Below, in pieces: positions 52,770 through 62,000 of a stretch of DNA of 64,000 nucleotides. Below the pieces are notes generated by a model that ran no database searches, was not told the DNA's origin, and saw nothing but the letters and a program-made list of their open reading frames with translations. The position numbers were made by a program, and so were the translations under genes. Every line of letters begins with the position of its first letter. Positions within the stretch are counted from its first letter, which is position 1. Origin of the DNA: an uncultured Vibrio sp. (GTDB lineage: Bacteria > Pseudomonadota > Gammaproteobacteria > Enterobacterales > Vibrionaceae); NCBI GenBank assembly GCA_947504195.1, contig CANNGN010000003.1, positions 1 to 64,000 on the forward strand, given 5' to 3'.

Positions 52770-53586
52770 TAAAGTCGATATTGATGAGGTGTTTCTTTAC
52801 GACACTAAGTTTACCCTTAATACCAATTAGGTCTAAATTATCACTTATAGCAAAGCCACCATTGTCAAACATAACATGATGGTTGGGACATAAACACAAA
52901 AGGTTACTTTCTATATCTGGCCCGTTATGTGGTTCACCTAAAGGTTTAATGTGGGCTGCTTCAGCGTATAAACCAGCACTCGTTTCAATTGCTACCCCAC
53001 ATACTTGGCATTTGTAATTATGCCAAGACTTTACATTCTTAGCTTTTTGATAGTTTCTTACAATACGATTAACCGTTGATTGTTTTCTACCTGGTACATT
53101 ATATTCGCCAGTTGGCTCTTTTACTATGTAGTCAGCAGATGAACTCTCTTGAGCAATTAATCTGTACCTCCAAACTTTATACCCAGACTTTCCTGTTTCG
53201 TACCAGTAGTTTTCTACATGATACAGTCCTGCATATCGGTAGCCTTTGATTGGACTAAATTCATTCTTATGCTTGTGTCCGCGAGTTACTCGGACTGGAA
53301 GGTTTTCTATTTTACTTTTAGCCAAAGCTAGGTTCACACCATCTAGCTCCTGATCTGAAACCTGTTTACCATTTTGTTGCCCCCCAGCGCCGGTATAAAT
53401 AATGACGTCACCAAAATCTTCGTCATCCTCATACCCACCAGAAAGTACAATAGAATCAGCGCCCTCATTTTTTCCACCACTTATTCCTGCGACTAAAGGA
53501 GGATGAACTTTAGCTTTAGCTAGAGAATCTCTGTTATCAAAGAGATCTCCTGGACTAACTCCAATTATTTCACCGAAAGTGCGCAT
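52732..53586 (-). CDS. YDG/SRA domain - HNH endonuclease (modification-dependent restriction type)
   Basis: 284 residues. Residues about 1-150 carry the SRA/YDG domain: FGEIIGVSPGDLFDNRDSLAKAKVHPP, then IVLSGGYEDDEDFGDVIIYTGAGG and the PVRVTRGHKHK loop. Residues about 190-260 form an HNH nuclease: CQVCG zinc pair, EAAHIKPLG (catalytic His), and NLLCLCPNHHVMFD. SRA domains read 5-methyl- or hydroxymethylcytosine, so this is a type IV-like restriction enzyme cutting modified DNA, probably defending against phage. AAGGAT precedes the ATG. It is flanked by inverted TGTTATGCAT / ATGCATAACA and lies next to transposase remnants. Confidence 0.92.
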   Translation of the reverse strand: MRTFGEIIGVSPGDLFDNRDSLAKAKVHPPLVAGISGGKNEGADSIVLSGGYEDDEDFGDVIIYTGAGGQQNGKQVSDQELDGVNLALAKSKIENLPVRVTRGHKHKNEFSPIKGYRYAGLYHVENYWYETGKSGYKVWRYRLIAQESSSADYIVKEPTGEYNVPGRKQSTVNRIVRNYQKAKNVKSWHNYKCQVCGVAIETSAGLYAEAAHIKPLGEPHNGPDIESNLLCLCPNHHVMFDNGGFAISDNLDLIGIKGKLSVVKKHLINIDFIRYHREHYHKNA

Positions 53587-54007
53587 CTAAATCCTTATAT
53601 GCATAACATCTTTAATAACCTGCCAGCTCGTTTATACCACCGAGACCAACCCGAAAAAAACCAACAAGCACCTGTTTTATATTAAATAAGTACTAATATT
53701 TTATCAATTTAGCACTAGAACAAACGAACCAATACGACACACTCTTCAACTTAGGCGCGTTATCTTTAGAATACTCATATCCAACCCAACAATATGTAAC
53801 ATAGTTCTTATTTCACTTCTAGAACATCAAGCCAATAGAAACAGCAAAAATACCCGTTACTCATCCAAATCTCGCATCAATATTGAACAATCAGGTTATA
53901 AGTAGAATGAAATAGTTACTTCAGTTACTTTAGTTTCCCTCGTCGCTGCTTTAAGATTCAGTGATTCATCAGTAATCGACCATTTTCAAGTTTATAAGGG
54001 ATTAGAC
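53587..54007. other. Intergenic region between the nuclease and LysR genes
   Basis: 421 bp, AT-rich, holding the promoters of the divergent HNH and LysR genes. The start contains ATGCATAACA (53599-53608), the inverted copy of the string at 52730-52739. No gene, RNA or convincing terminator was seen. Confidence 0.4.
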
Positions 54008-54895
54008 ATGCGCAAGTTACCTTCCACTCAGGCGTTGAGAGCGATAGAAAGCTTTGCTCGCCATGGAAAAGTTTGGCAAGTCGCTGATGAACTCAACCTA
54101 ACCCGAAGCGCGGTCAGTCACCAGCTCCGACTCTTGGAAAGTGACTTAGGGTTTCAAATATTGAATCGAGTGGGAACCGGTGTGGAGCTTACGCAACGTG
54201 GTCATGCATACGCCAAAGATATTCGTAAAGCGCTTAACATCATTACTTCCTCTGCGGTTCGCAATGCCTCTGCTGGTATCGGAGGGAAAATCAATATAAG
54301 TTGCGCGCCGGGGTTTGCCAGCAGTTGGCTCTGTTTAAATATTGGGAAGTTCAAAGAGGCGTATTCTGATGTCACCATTTCACTAACCACACCACAAAAA
54401 GTTTCTGATATCAGCGACCAGAATGTCGATATATTTATTACGTTTGGGCGAGACTTTTCTGCTGATGCCGAGATCGAACTTCTTAAACGCATTGAATCCA
54501 CCCCACTTTGTAGCCCCGCTTACCTTAATAAGTTTGATGGTTTTTCCAATCATGCCGACTTACAGCAGGCAACGCTATTACACCTCAGCGACTATCAAGA
54601 TTGGGAAGATTGGAATCGAGCCATTGGTCAACCGATAGAGTTCGCCCAAAAAGGCATCATATTTAACGATCTCAATTTGGTTTACTCAGCCGCATTGGCT
54701 TCTCAGGGCATCGCGATAGGAGACGAGTTTTTATGCAGCGATGCGATCAAGAATGGGCAACTCGTCGCGCCCTTTGACCGGACTCTTCCTTGCGAAGGAG
54801 CTTATTATATCGCGGTCCCTCATGGGAAATCCCTCACACCCGCTCACACTGCTTTCCTTGAATGGCTAAAAGACGAACTGGCGAGAAATAGCTAA
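54008..54895 (+). CDS. LysR family transcriptional regulator, GcvA-like
   Basis: 295 residues opening MRKLPSTQALRAIESFARHGKVWQVADELNLTRSAVSHQLRLLE, the GcvA/DsdC-type HTH at residues 1-65, then the LysR_substrate domain. It lies 123 bp before the ThDP decarboxylase gene on the same strand and is its likely activator. The HTH sequence is close to canonical. Confidence 0.88.
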   Translation: MRKLPSTQALRAIESFARHGKVWQVADELNLTRSAVSHQLRLLESDLGFQILNRVGTGVELTQRGHAYAKDIRKALNIITSSAVRNASAGIGGKINISCAPGFASSWLCLNIGKFKEAYSDVTISLTTPQKVSDISDQNVDIFITFGRDFSADAEIELLKRIESTPLCSPAYLNKFDGFSNHADLQQATLLHLSDYQDWEDWNRAIGQPIEFAQKGIIFNDLNLVYSAALASQGIAIGDEFLCSDAIKNGQLVAPFDRTLPCEGAYYIAVPHGKSLTPAHTAFLEWLKDELARNS

Positions 54896-55018
54896 AACCT
54901 TCTATTTCAGATTGGTGAATTATTTTATCACTTGATGTGAAAAGAATTAGTTTGTTTTTACGCTCACAATCCCTCAAAGTTATCGTGTTTATATGTCTTA
55001 CTTTGAAGGGAAATCAAA

Positions 55019-56614
55019 ATGTTACCAGAAACTGTCACCTTAGGATCTCGCCTGCCTGCTTTGCTAGCGTCTCGTGGGATTGAGATCGTCTTTGGTATCC
55101 CAGGTGTTCATACCGTCGAATTGTACCGAAATTTTCCTGAAAGTGGATTACGACACATCACGCCAAGACACGAACAAGGTGCCGGGTTTATGGCCGATGG
55201 CTATGCGCGCGTAACGGGTAAACCTGCAGCATGTTTTATTATATCGGGTCCCGGAATGACCAACATTGTCACCGCGATGGGACAAGCCTATGGCGATTCA
55301 ATTCCGATGCTTGTGATATCAACGGTTAATGCTCACGGTCAGATGGGGTCAGGTGAAGGTTGGTTACATGAAATGCCGAACCAAAGCTCTGTCGTCGAGG
55401 GCGTGTCAGCATTCAGCCGCACCATACATAATGTCGGTGAATTGGACAAAGCGCTGGACGATGCTTTTGCTGTATTCCAGTGTTCTCGCCCTCGCCCTGT
55501 ACATATTGAGATCCCATTAAATATACTGGTCTCTCCTGTGGTCAATGATGCGATTTCTCCAGCACTAAATTTACTGCCACCGGCTCCAGCGAAACAGGCG
55601 CTATCTCCAGCAATTGACGCATTAAACAGCGCTAAATCGCCCGTTATTTTAGTAGGGGGCGGCGCAAAAAACACACCTATTTGTGCACTAGCGGAACAGC
55701 TCGATGCGCCGGTTGTAATGACAACAAACGCTCGCGGTGCCATGCCGGTTAACCACCCATTAGCGGTTCCCCTATCGGCATCACTCCCCAAAACTCGTCA
55801 GCTTATTGCGCAAGCAGATGTGGTGCTCGCCCTCGGCACGGAACTGGGTTCAACCGATTATGATTTTAATGAAGATGGTGGCTTTCAAGTTCCCGGCACT
55901 TTGATTCGAGTCGACATCGATCCAACACAGATCCATCGAAACTTAAAAGCCGATATTGGTATTGCCGCCGATGCTAACGAAACCGTCACGGCTTTGGCTA
56001 CGCAATTATCACCGCATGCTGCAAGCCAAGGAGAAACACGAGCAGCACAGGCTCGTGAGGATAAGATTCAACTTTCTAAGGCCATTACTTCGGATATCAA
56101 CATCCTCAACCTTATCCGCGATAACTTGCCGAATACCCCGATAATTGGGGATTCCACCCAGATAGTTTATTCGGGCATCATGGCATTTGAAGCTCAGCGT
56201 ACAGGAGGCTTTTTCTCGTCAGCATCCGGTTTTGGCACCCTTGGGTACGGTTTGCCTGCTGCGATTGGGGCAAGTTTGGCCACGGACAAGCATGTGATTG
56301 CCATTACCGGAGATGGCGGTCTTCAGTTCTGCCTTGGTGAATTGGCATCGGCTACCGAAGCCGCTGCAAAAGTAATATTAATTCTTCACGATAACAGCGG
56401 CTATGGCGAAATAAAGACCTATATGCAGAACCGAGATATTCCGCTTACCGGGGTTGAGATCTATACTCCAGATCTCGTTAAGATAGCCGAAGCGTGTGGC
56501 TGGAAAGTTTATCAGCCGAGTTCAACTTCGTTTGCTGAATGCCTGAAAAGTGCCGCCGAACTTAACGGCCCTTCTGTAGTGTATTTATCGGAATCCACAC
56601 GTCTCGACTTTTAA
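55019..56614 (+). CDS. Thiamine-diphosphate enzyme, 5-guanidino-2-oxopentanoate decarboxylase-like
   Basis: 531 residues of the acetolactate synthase/oxo-acid decarboxylase family. The ThDP-activating Glu is in RHEQGAGFMADGYAR (about 51), and the ThDP-Mg motif is GDGGLQFCLGELASATEAA...DNSGYG near 440-470. The NIVTAMGQAYGDSIPML and GSGEGWLHEMPNQ blocks resemble the AruI group, which decarboxylates 2-ketoarginine in the arginine transaminase pathway. Other family members are acetolactate synthases and benzoylformate decarboxylase; the substrate call is medium confidence. AAGGG precedes the ATG. Next to it lie an aldehyde dehydrogenase and an ADH that could oxidise or reduce its aldehyde product. 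Confidence 0.8.
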   Translation: MLPETVTLGSRLPALLASRGIEIVFGIPGVHTVELYRNFPESGLRHITPRHEQGAGFMADGYARVTGKPAACFIISGPGMTNIVTAMGQAYGDSIPMLVISTVNAHGQMGSGEGWLHEMPNQSSVVEGVSAFSRTIHNVGELDKALDDAFAVFQCSRPRPVHIEIPLNILVSPVVNDAISPALNLLPPAPAKQALSPAIDALNSAKSPVILVGGGAKNTPICALAEQLDAPVVMTTNARGAMPVNHPLAVPLSASLPKTRQLIAQADVVLALGTELGSTDYDFNEDGGFQVPGTLIRVDIDPTQIHRNLKADIGIAADANETVTALATQLSPHAASQGETRAAQAREDKIQLSKAITSDINILNLIRDNLPNTPIIGDSTQIVYSGIMAFEAQRTGGFFSSASGFGTLGYGLPAAIGASLATDKHVIAITGDGGLQFCLGELASATEAAAKVILILHDNSGYGEIKTYMQNRDIPLTGVEIYTPDLVKIAEACGWKVYQPSSTSFAECLKSAAELNGPSVVYLSESTRLDF

Positions 56615-56672
56615 CTCAGATTTTTAACACCGTCTTTTTGGCTAAACCCAGCCGACTGACTCGTTTATAAAC

Positions 56673-56708
56673 AAAAAAAGATAGGGCCATAACGTCCTAT
56701 CTTTTTTA
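56673..56708. terminator. Bidirectional terminator between convergent genes
   Basis: Stem GATAGG / CCTATC extended by a 7-A / 6-T run on each side, with a 10-base loop. The A-run before and T-run after make it a terminator for both the rightward decarboxylase and the leftward alcohol dehydrogenase. Confidence 0.9.
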
Positions 56709-56753
56709 TTGCTTTTATGGCGAATCGTGTGACTTCAAAATAGATGCAGAAGT

Positions 56754-57839
56754 TTAGGCGATCTTTGAGGCCAGATCATCGACCCGTTCCATCGCACTAA
56801 TCAAATCCTGACTGGTCATCGTGAAAGGCATATCTTGAATATCGGGCGTATCGATTGCGGCATCGACCACTTGCTGCAATTCGCTCTTAGTCAGGTCAGC
56901 AATGCTGGATAACGACGTTGGTACACCACACGCTTTGGCTAATTCAATCGCCGACACAATCTCATCATCGCTGCGATTTTCTAGCGCCAACAAACAAAGG
57001 TTGCCATAACCGACTAACAAACCATGACCAAAGTGGCGCGTTTTATCGATCACTGTAAAGCCATTATAGAGACCATGCGCCGCCGCCACGTGATTGCCCA
57101 CTCCCATAATTGAGGTAAATCCAGCATAAATGAAGATGGCATCCATCACTTGCTCAAGAGCAAAAGAGGGTTGTTCATTCTCCAAGGACTGAATGGCTTC
57201 TCCACCATATTTAGCAATCACATCAAAACACAGCTGACTATTATGAGACGCCGACATGTTAAGGCTGCAATCGGGATTAGATTTTTCTACAACTCGATAT
57301 TCATAAAGCTTAGCGAGCGTATCTCCCAGCCCTGCAGACAGCCAACGAGCAGGCGCTTTCGCAATGATTTGTGGGTCCAAAATCACCACATCTGGCGCTT
57401 GTTTCAGATCGTGAAAATCAAGGTAGTGTCCCTTATCGTCATATATAACTGACAAAGCAGCAACAGCGGCACATGTCGCGGCTATCGTGGGAATCACCAC
57501 CAAAGGTAGCCCTACTTTTTCGGCGACCAGCTTGCACGTATCCATCGACTTTCCGCCACCCACTCCGATAATGAAGTTCACGCTATGGCCTCGAATCACC
57601 GAGATTAGCTGATCCGCATTTTTGTAGGTACACTCCCCCCCAAACCACATCGTATCAACGACATCTAGCCCAAGGTCTCTACTATCGATAAGTGGCATTG
57701 TTGCTTCAAGAGCACGTTGACCGCCGATAACAAATGCGCGACTACCAAATTTCTCAACAACATCCTTGAGGCGCTCAATTGAACCATTTCCGCGATAAAA
57801 CGTGGCTGGGAAAGATAATACTGGGCAATTAACGTTCAT
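56754..57839 (-). CDS. Iron-containing alcohol dehydrogenase, GldA-like
   Basis: 361 residues of the Fe-ADH/glycerol dehydrogenase fold. NAD(P) region VGGGKSMDTCKLVAEK near 93; metal ligands Asp in AGLGDTLAK (about 170), His in GNHVAAAHG and His in RHFGHG near the C-terminal half. GldA-like members reduce aldehydes or oxidise diols. It starts 49 bases after the aldehyde dehydrogenase gene in a two-gene leftward operon. It likely handles the aldehyde made by the neighbouring decarboxylase or another amine route; exact substrate unknown. Confidence 0.9.
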   Translation of the reverse strand: MNVNCPVLSFPATFYRGNGSIERLKDVVEKFGSRAFVIGGQRALEATMPLIDSRDLGLDVVDTMWFGGECTYKNADQLISVIRGHSVNFIIGVGGGKSMDTCKLVAEKVGLPLVVIPTIAATCAAVAALSVIYDDKGHYLDFHDLKQAPDVVILDPQIIAKAPARWLSAGLGDTLAKLYEYRVVEKSNPDCSLNMSASHNSQLCFDVIAKYGGEAIQSLENEQPSFALEQVMDAIFIYAGFTSIMGVGNHVAAAHGLYNGFTVIDKTRHFGHGLLVGYGNLCLLALENRSDDEIVSAIELAKACGVPTSLSSIADLTKSELQQVVDAAIDTPDIQDMPFTMTSQDLISAMERVDDLASKIA

Positions 57840-57888
57840 CGTGCTTCCTTAAACAATTATTAAATTTACAGTTCATCGAGTTCAATTA

Positions 57889-59319
57889 TTACTCAGGATA
57901 ATGAAGCGTCTTGAGCTCTAAAAAATCCTCAAGCCCGATCAAACCCCCTTCACGTCCATTGCCTGAACGCTTGTATCCACCAAATGGGCTTCCATACTGC
58001 AAATAGCCGCCGTTAATATGAACCATACCAGCGCGTAGTCGAGCAGCCACTCGTTCTGCTTGAGCCTTATCGTTTGTTTCTATATAAGCAGCAAGGCCAT
58101 AATCGGTATCGTTCGCGATTTCGATAGCCTGAGGTTCATCATCAAATGGAATCATAACCAGGACAGGACCAAAGACTTCTTCTCGAGCGATGCGCATGGT
58201 ATTTGTCACATCAGCAAAGACAGTGGGTTTCACAAAATATCCCGTTTCAAATCCGACAGGCTTCCCCAAGCCACCAACAACAAGATGTGCCCCTTCCGCA
58301 ATGCCAACCTCTATCATCGATTGGACTCGATCAAACTGCAATTGGCTGACCAATGGGCCAAGATGACGCCCCTCTTTTGTTGGGTCACCGACTTCGATAC
58401 GTTCAGCGACAGATTGCGCAATATCGACAGCCTGTGCGTAAACGGATTGTTGAACCAACATGCGAGTAGGTGCATCGCATGATTGCCCAGAATTGAGAAA
58501 ACAACTTTCAATACCACGTGTAACGCTGGTTTCAAGGTCAGTATCTTCGAAAATAATATTGGGCGACTTTCCACCAAGCTCCAACGTCACCCGTTTAATG
58601 GTGTCAGCCGCACTTTTGCTGATCGCAATCCCAGCATTGGTTGAGCCCGTAAACGAGACCATTTCTACATCTTTGTGCGACGTAAGCGCTGACCCAACAC
58701 CAGTTCCATCGCCGTTAACTAAATTGAAGCTACCGGCTGGGAATCCAGCTTCTGCGATCATTTCGGCATATAACATCGCGTTTAGTGGCGTGATCTCACT
58801 GGGTTTTAAGACACATGTACACCCAGTCGCTAAAGCTGGAAGTACTTTTAGAGCAATCTGATTAATCGGCCAGTTCCAAGGCGTAATCAGTCCGCAAACA
58901 CCAATAGGTTCACGACATAGCACATCACCATTAGGCAGTGTTTTACGATTTTTTAATCGGCGCAGTCCTTCAATAAATCCTTCTAAATGACCAATCCCGG
59001 TATGAGCTTGTTCTTCAGCGCACATTGTCGTGGGCGCGCCGAGTTCCAATGTTATGATTTCCACCATCTCATTGTAACGACGTTGATAGATTGTCAGTAA
59101 ACGCTCAAGCAGCGCTAAACGCTCCTCAACACTGGTTTCGCGATAACTAGCAAAAGCCCTTTTCGCAGCAGATACGGCGCGTTCGACATCATCAGCACTT
59201 CCCAGTGAGATGGTTGCAATCGCTTGTTCAGTTGTCGGGTTTAGTACATCAAAGTCATTACTTTTGTTTGGTTCAACCCATTCACCATCAATAAAAAACT
59301 TGCGCCTATCTAACATCAT
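57889..59319 (-). CDS. Aldehyde dehydrogenase family protein
   Basis: 476 residues with the ALDH plan: GVCGLITPWNWPINQIALK (cofactor side), the general-base Glu in TLELGGKSPNIIFED, and the catalytic Cys in NSGQSCDAPTRMLVQ. Two start codons (ATGATG) at 59316-59319. It oxidises an aldehyde to the acid with NAD(P)+. Co-transcribed with the Fe-ADH and divergent from the ABC importer operon. A 4-guanidinobutyraldehyde or aminoaldehyde substrate would fit with the ThDP enzyme, but nothing specific is visible. Confidence 0.9.
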   Translation of the reverse strand: MMLDRRKFFIDGEWVEPNKSNDFDVLNPTTEQAIATISLGSADDVERAVSAAKRAFASYRETSVEERLALLERLLTIYQRRYNEMVEIITLELGAPTTMCAEEQAHTGIGHLEGFIEGLRRLKNRKTLPNGDVLCREPIGVCGLITPWNWPINQIALKVLPALATGCTCVLKPSEITPLNAMLYAEMIAEAGFPAGSFNLVNGDGTGVGSALTSHKDVEMVSFTGSTNAGIAISKSAADTIKRVTLELGGKSPNIIFEDTDLETSVTRGIESCFLNSGQSCDAPTRMLVQQSVYAQAVDIAQSVAERIEVGDPTKEGRHLGPLVSQLQFDRVQSMIEVGIAEGAHLVVGGLGKPVGFETGYFVKPTVFADVTNTMRIAREEVFGPVLVMIPFDDEPQAIEIANDTDYGLAAYIETNDKAQAERVAARLRAGMVHINGGYLQYGSPFGGYKRSGNGREGGLIGLEDFLELKTLHYPE

Positions 59320-59789
59320 TCCCTCTCATGTTCTTTCTGTCGCAAACCGTGCCAAGAATTTACTGACTCTGCTTAACGTTATTTTTCAATGTCAGTATCT
59401 CTTTTTATGAGCAATATTAAAGTGAATTATTTTTTCTTATATGAATCAAGGAATTCAACAGTCGTTTTATCGTCTCGCACCCTACCAGACTTTTAGCGTT
59501 CAGGGTGCTCACAACCCATCATTCCTATCCAAATCGGCAAAGTGATAAATATCGAAACAAAACAAAACATAGAGATTAGCGAGATGTTTTAGAGTTTTAT
59601 TTTCGTTAAATCACTATTTGGCTTGGATTATGCAATATTTATGATTATCTAAGAAAACAGCAATATTTTCCGGAGATCTGCACCACCAAGATAGCAAGAT
59701 GAATAGTTTTGGTGCTTATTTTCAGTGATTCGGACTTTCTAATTCGCTCTCTTCTTGGGCAGGGACGATGATTATTCAGTGAGGAATGG
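59320..59789. promoter_or_regulatory. Divergent promoter region with an inverted repeat
   Basis: 470 bp between the leftward ALDH-ADH operon and the rightward ABC operon. It contains GCACCCT (59477-59483) and AGGGTGC (59502-59508), a perfect 7-bp inverted repeat with an 18-base spacer, and TGTCGCAAA near 59340 (a half-site-like string in the opposite orientation to those at 44.6 and 49.2 kb). A shared regulator for both operons is plausible. No gene seen. Confidence 0.4.
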
Positions 59790-60887
59790 ATGAGCGATAC
59801 GGGCAACGAAAAATACGTACAGTTTAAGATGGTTAAAAAAAGTTATGACCAAAGTAATTTAGTCGTAAAAGAGTTTAATCTGGATATTAAAAAAGGCGAG
59901 TTTGTGACGCTTCTCGGCCCCTCTGGTTCGGGAAAAACAACTTGCCTTATGATGCTAGCGGGATTTGAAGATGTCACAAGCGGCGAGATCCTAGTCGACG
60001 GAAAACCGATTACTGACGTTGCGCCGTATGACCGAAATATCGGTATGGTATTTCAACATTATGCGTTATTCCCACATATGACCGTGGCTGAAAACCTAGC
60101 CTACCCCTTAAAGGTCAGAAAACTCCCAGAAAATGAAGTCAAACGACGGGTTGCTGATTCACTTGCATTGGTTGAGCTAGAAGAGTTTGGCACACGCTAT
60201 CCCGGCCAACTATCCGGTGGTCAAAAACAACGTGTCGCATTAGCGCGCTCACTGATTTTCGAACCTTCGATAGTGTTAATGGATGAACCTTTAGGTGCCT
60301 TAGATAAGAACTTACGTGAGCAGATGCAATTTGAAATAAAACGGCTTCACGAGAAAATTGGCTTCACAGCGATCTACGTGACTCACGACCAAACCGAAGC
60401 ACTCACGATGTCAGATCGAATCGCAGTGTTCAACAATGGTATCGTGCAACAATGCGCCAGCCCAGACACTCTCTATGAGGAACCTGCGAACGCTTTTGTT
60501 GCTGATTTCATTGGTGAAAACAACAAAATCCCCGCCCGTGTTGTTGAGATGAATGGCAACTATTATGAGCTTATTCTCGATGACGAGTCGAGAGTGCGTG
60601 GTATTTCAACCAACCAACTTGTACCGGGGCAAGAATGTCTTTTGACCATACGTCCAGAGAACCTCTTTATTGGCGTTCCGAGTTCAGATAACGATAACAG
60701 CATTGATGCCACGTTCATCACCCGCCTGTATGTCGGCGACTTTATTCGCTACCTATTCCAGTTACGCGATAAAACCGAAGTGATGGTTAAAGTGCTTAAT
60801 GATCATGAAGCCCCTAACTTCACTTCTGGAGATGTCACGAAACTAACCTGGTCCGCAACCGTCGGATTGGCATTAGAAAAACCGTAA
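59790..60887 (+). CDS. ABC ATP-binding protein, PotA-like (polyamine/opine class)
   Basis: 365 residues. Walker A GPSGSGKTTCLMM, signature LSGGQKQRVALARSL, Walker B IVLMDEPLGALDKNLR, switch His VTHDQTEA; C-terminal TOBE domain from about residue 280 (ECLLTIRPENLF). First gene of the second polyamine/opine-type importer in the window; GAGGA is close to the ATG. It forms the ATPase of the importer with the following binding protein and two permeases. Confidence 0.94.
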   Translation: MSDTGNEKYVQFKMVKKSYDQSNLVVKEFNLDIKKGEFVTLLGPSGSGKTTCLMMLAGFEDVTSGEILVDGKPITDVAPYDRNIGMVFQHYALFPHMTVAENLAYPLKVRKLPENEVKRRVADSLALVELEEFGTRYPGQLSGGQKQRVALARSLIFEPSIVLMDEPLGALDKNLREQMQFEIKRLHEKIGFTAIYVTHDQTEALTMSDRIAVFNNGIVQQCASPDTLYEEPANAFVADFIGENNKIPARVVEMNGNYYELILDDESRVRGISTNQLVPGQECLLTIRPENLFIGVPSSDNDNSIDATFITRLYVGDFIRYLFQLRDKTEVMVKVLNDHEAPNFTSGDVTKLTWSATVGLALEKP

Positions 60888-60930
60888 TTTCCGTATTACA
60901 TAACAACCTATCAACTTGAAAGGAATCAAT

Positions 60931-61983
60931 ATGATTAGTAAAACCACGATTGCACTGTTGTTAACAGGGCTCCTAAGCACAAATGCCATTGCAGAGCAAT
61001 TTACCGCCGTTTCTTTTGGCGGCTCTTATGGTGATACTCAGAAAAAACACATGCTTGACCCATTTACGGCTGAAACCGGACATAAAATTTTATCTGAAAA
61101 CTACTCAGGTGGCGTTGCAGAACTGAAAGCTCAGGTCGAGAGTGGCAATGTGCTTTGGGATGTGATCGATATGGAAGTAATTGACTTAGAACGAGCCTGT
61201 TCTGAAGGATTACTGGAACCTTTCCCGATGGATACGTTACCGCCCGGCGATGATGGAACGCCAGCCGCGGAAGATTTCGCAAGTGAAGCATTGGCAAATG
61301 AATGTGGTGTGGGAAATATAGTATGGACGGTACTGTATGCCTATAACAATGACACCATTCAAGGTGGCAAGCCGACAACCGTTGCGGATTTATTTGATAC
61401 CAAAACCTTTCCAGGAAAACGCGCACTACGCAAACGCCCGCAAGTAAATATGGAATGGGCACTGCTGGCTGACGGAGTTCCAAAAGAAGAGGTCTACGAA
61501 CTATTGGAAACAGACGAAGGCCAACAACGCGCGTTTGCCAAGTTGGCGTCTATCAAAGATGACATTGTTTGGTTTGACTCTTGGTCTCAAGCGCCACAAC
61601 TCCTCAATGATGGCGGAGCCGTTATGGTTCAAGCCGCTAACGGACGTATTTTTAACGCAATCCAAGCAGAAGGAAAACCATTCGAAATGGTTTGGGACGC
61701 GCATTTATACGACTTAGATGTATGGGCAATTGTGAAAGGGACAAAACATAAAAAAGTGGCTGAAGAGTTTATCCGATTTGCCACAGGTTCAAAACCGTTA
61801 TCGGGAATGCCAGATATCGCATATGGCCCAACTCGTGAGTCCTCTTACAAATATGTCGATAAAGCCGTTATTCCAATGCTTCCATCATCGCATCTTGATG
61901 AAGGTTTAAAAGCATCAAGCCTATTCTGGGCTGATTATGGCGAATCTCTTGGTGAGAAATTCAACGAGTGGTTATTGAAGTAA
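60931..61983 (+). CDS. Periplasmic ABC substrate-binding protein, PotD/spermidine-type
   Basis: 350 residues from the ATG at 60931 (AAAGGAATCAAT upstream; a TTG at 60916 gives a longer frame). A signal peptide ends near A-I-A-E (residue 22). The mature FTAVSFGGSYGDTQKKHMLDPFTAETGHKIL is the opening of the SBP_bac_8 PotD/AfuA-like group of putrescine, spermidine, opine or agmatine binders. It provides the ligand to the permease pair downstream. Confidence 0.9.
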   Translation: MISKTTIALLLTGLLSTNAIAEQFTAVSFGGSYGDTQKKHMLDPFTAETGHKILSENYSGGVAELKAQVESGNVLWDVIDMEVIDLERACSEGLLEPFPMDTLPPGDDGTPAAEDFASEALANECGVGNIVWTVLYAYNNDTIQGGKPTTVADLFDTKTFPGKRALRKRPQVNMEWALLADGVPKEEVYELLETDEGQQRAFAKLASIKDDIVWFDSWSQAPQLLNDGGAVMVQAANGRIFNAIQAEGKPFEMVWDAHLYDLDVWAIVKGTKHKKVAEEFIRFATGSKPLSGMPDIAYGPTRESSYKYVDKAVIPMLPSSHLDEGLKASSLFWADYGESLGEKFNEWLLK

Positions 61984-62000
61984 TCTAGGAGAAAGATTGG

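Noticed and set aside
55339..55791. 150-codon minus-strand ORF inside the ThDP decarboxylase gene
   Set aside because: Fully antisense to a clear enzyme gene, and composition is that of a shadow frame.
58060..58861. Two + strand ORFs over the aldehyde dehydrogenase gene
   Set aside because: Antisense frames of a conserved ALDH; no independent evidence.
61064..61483. 139-codon minus-strand ORF inside the second binding-protein gene
   Set aside because: Antisense, with no ribosome binding site or domain.
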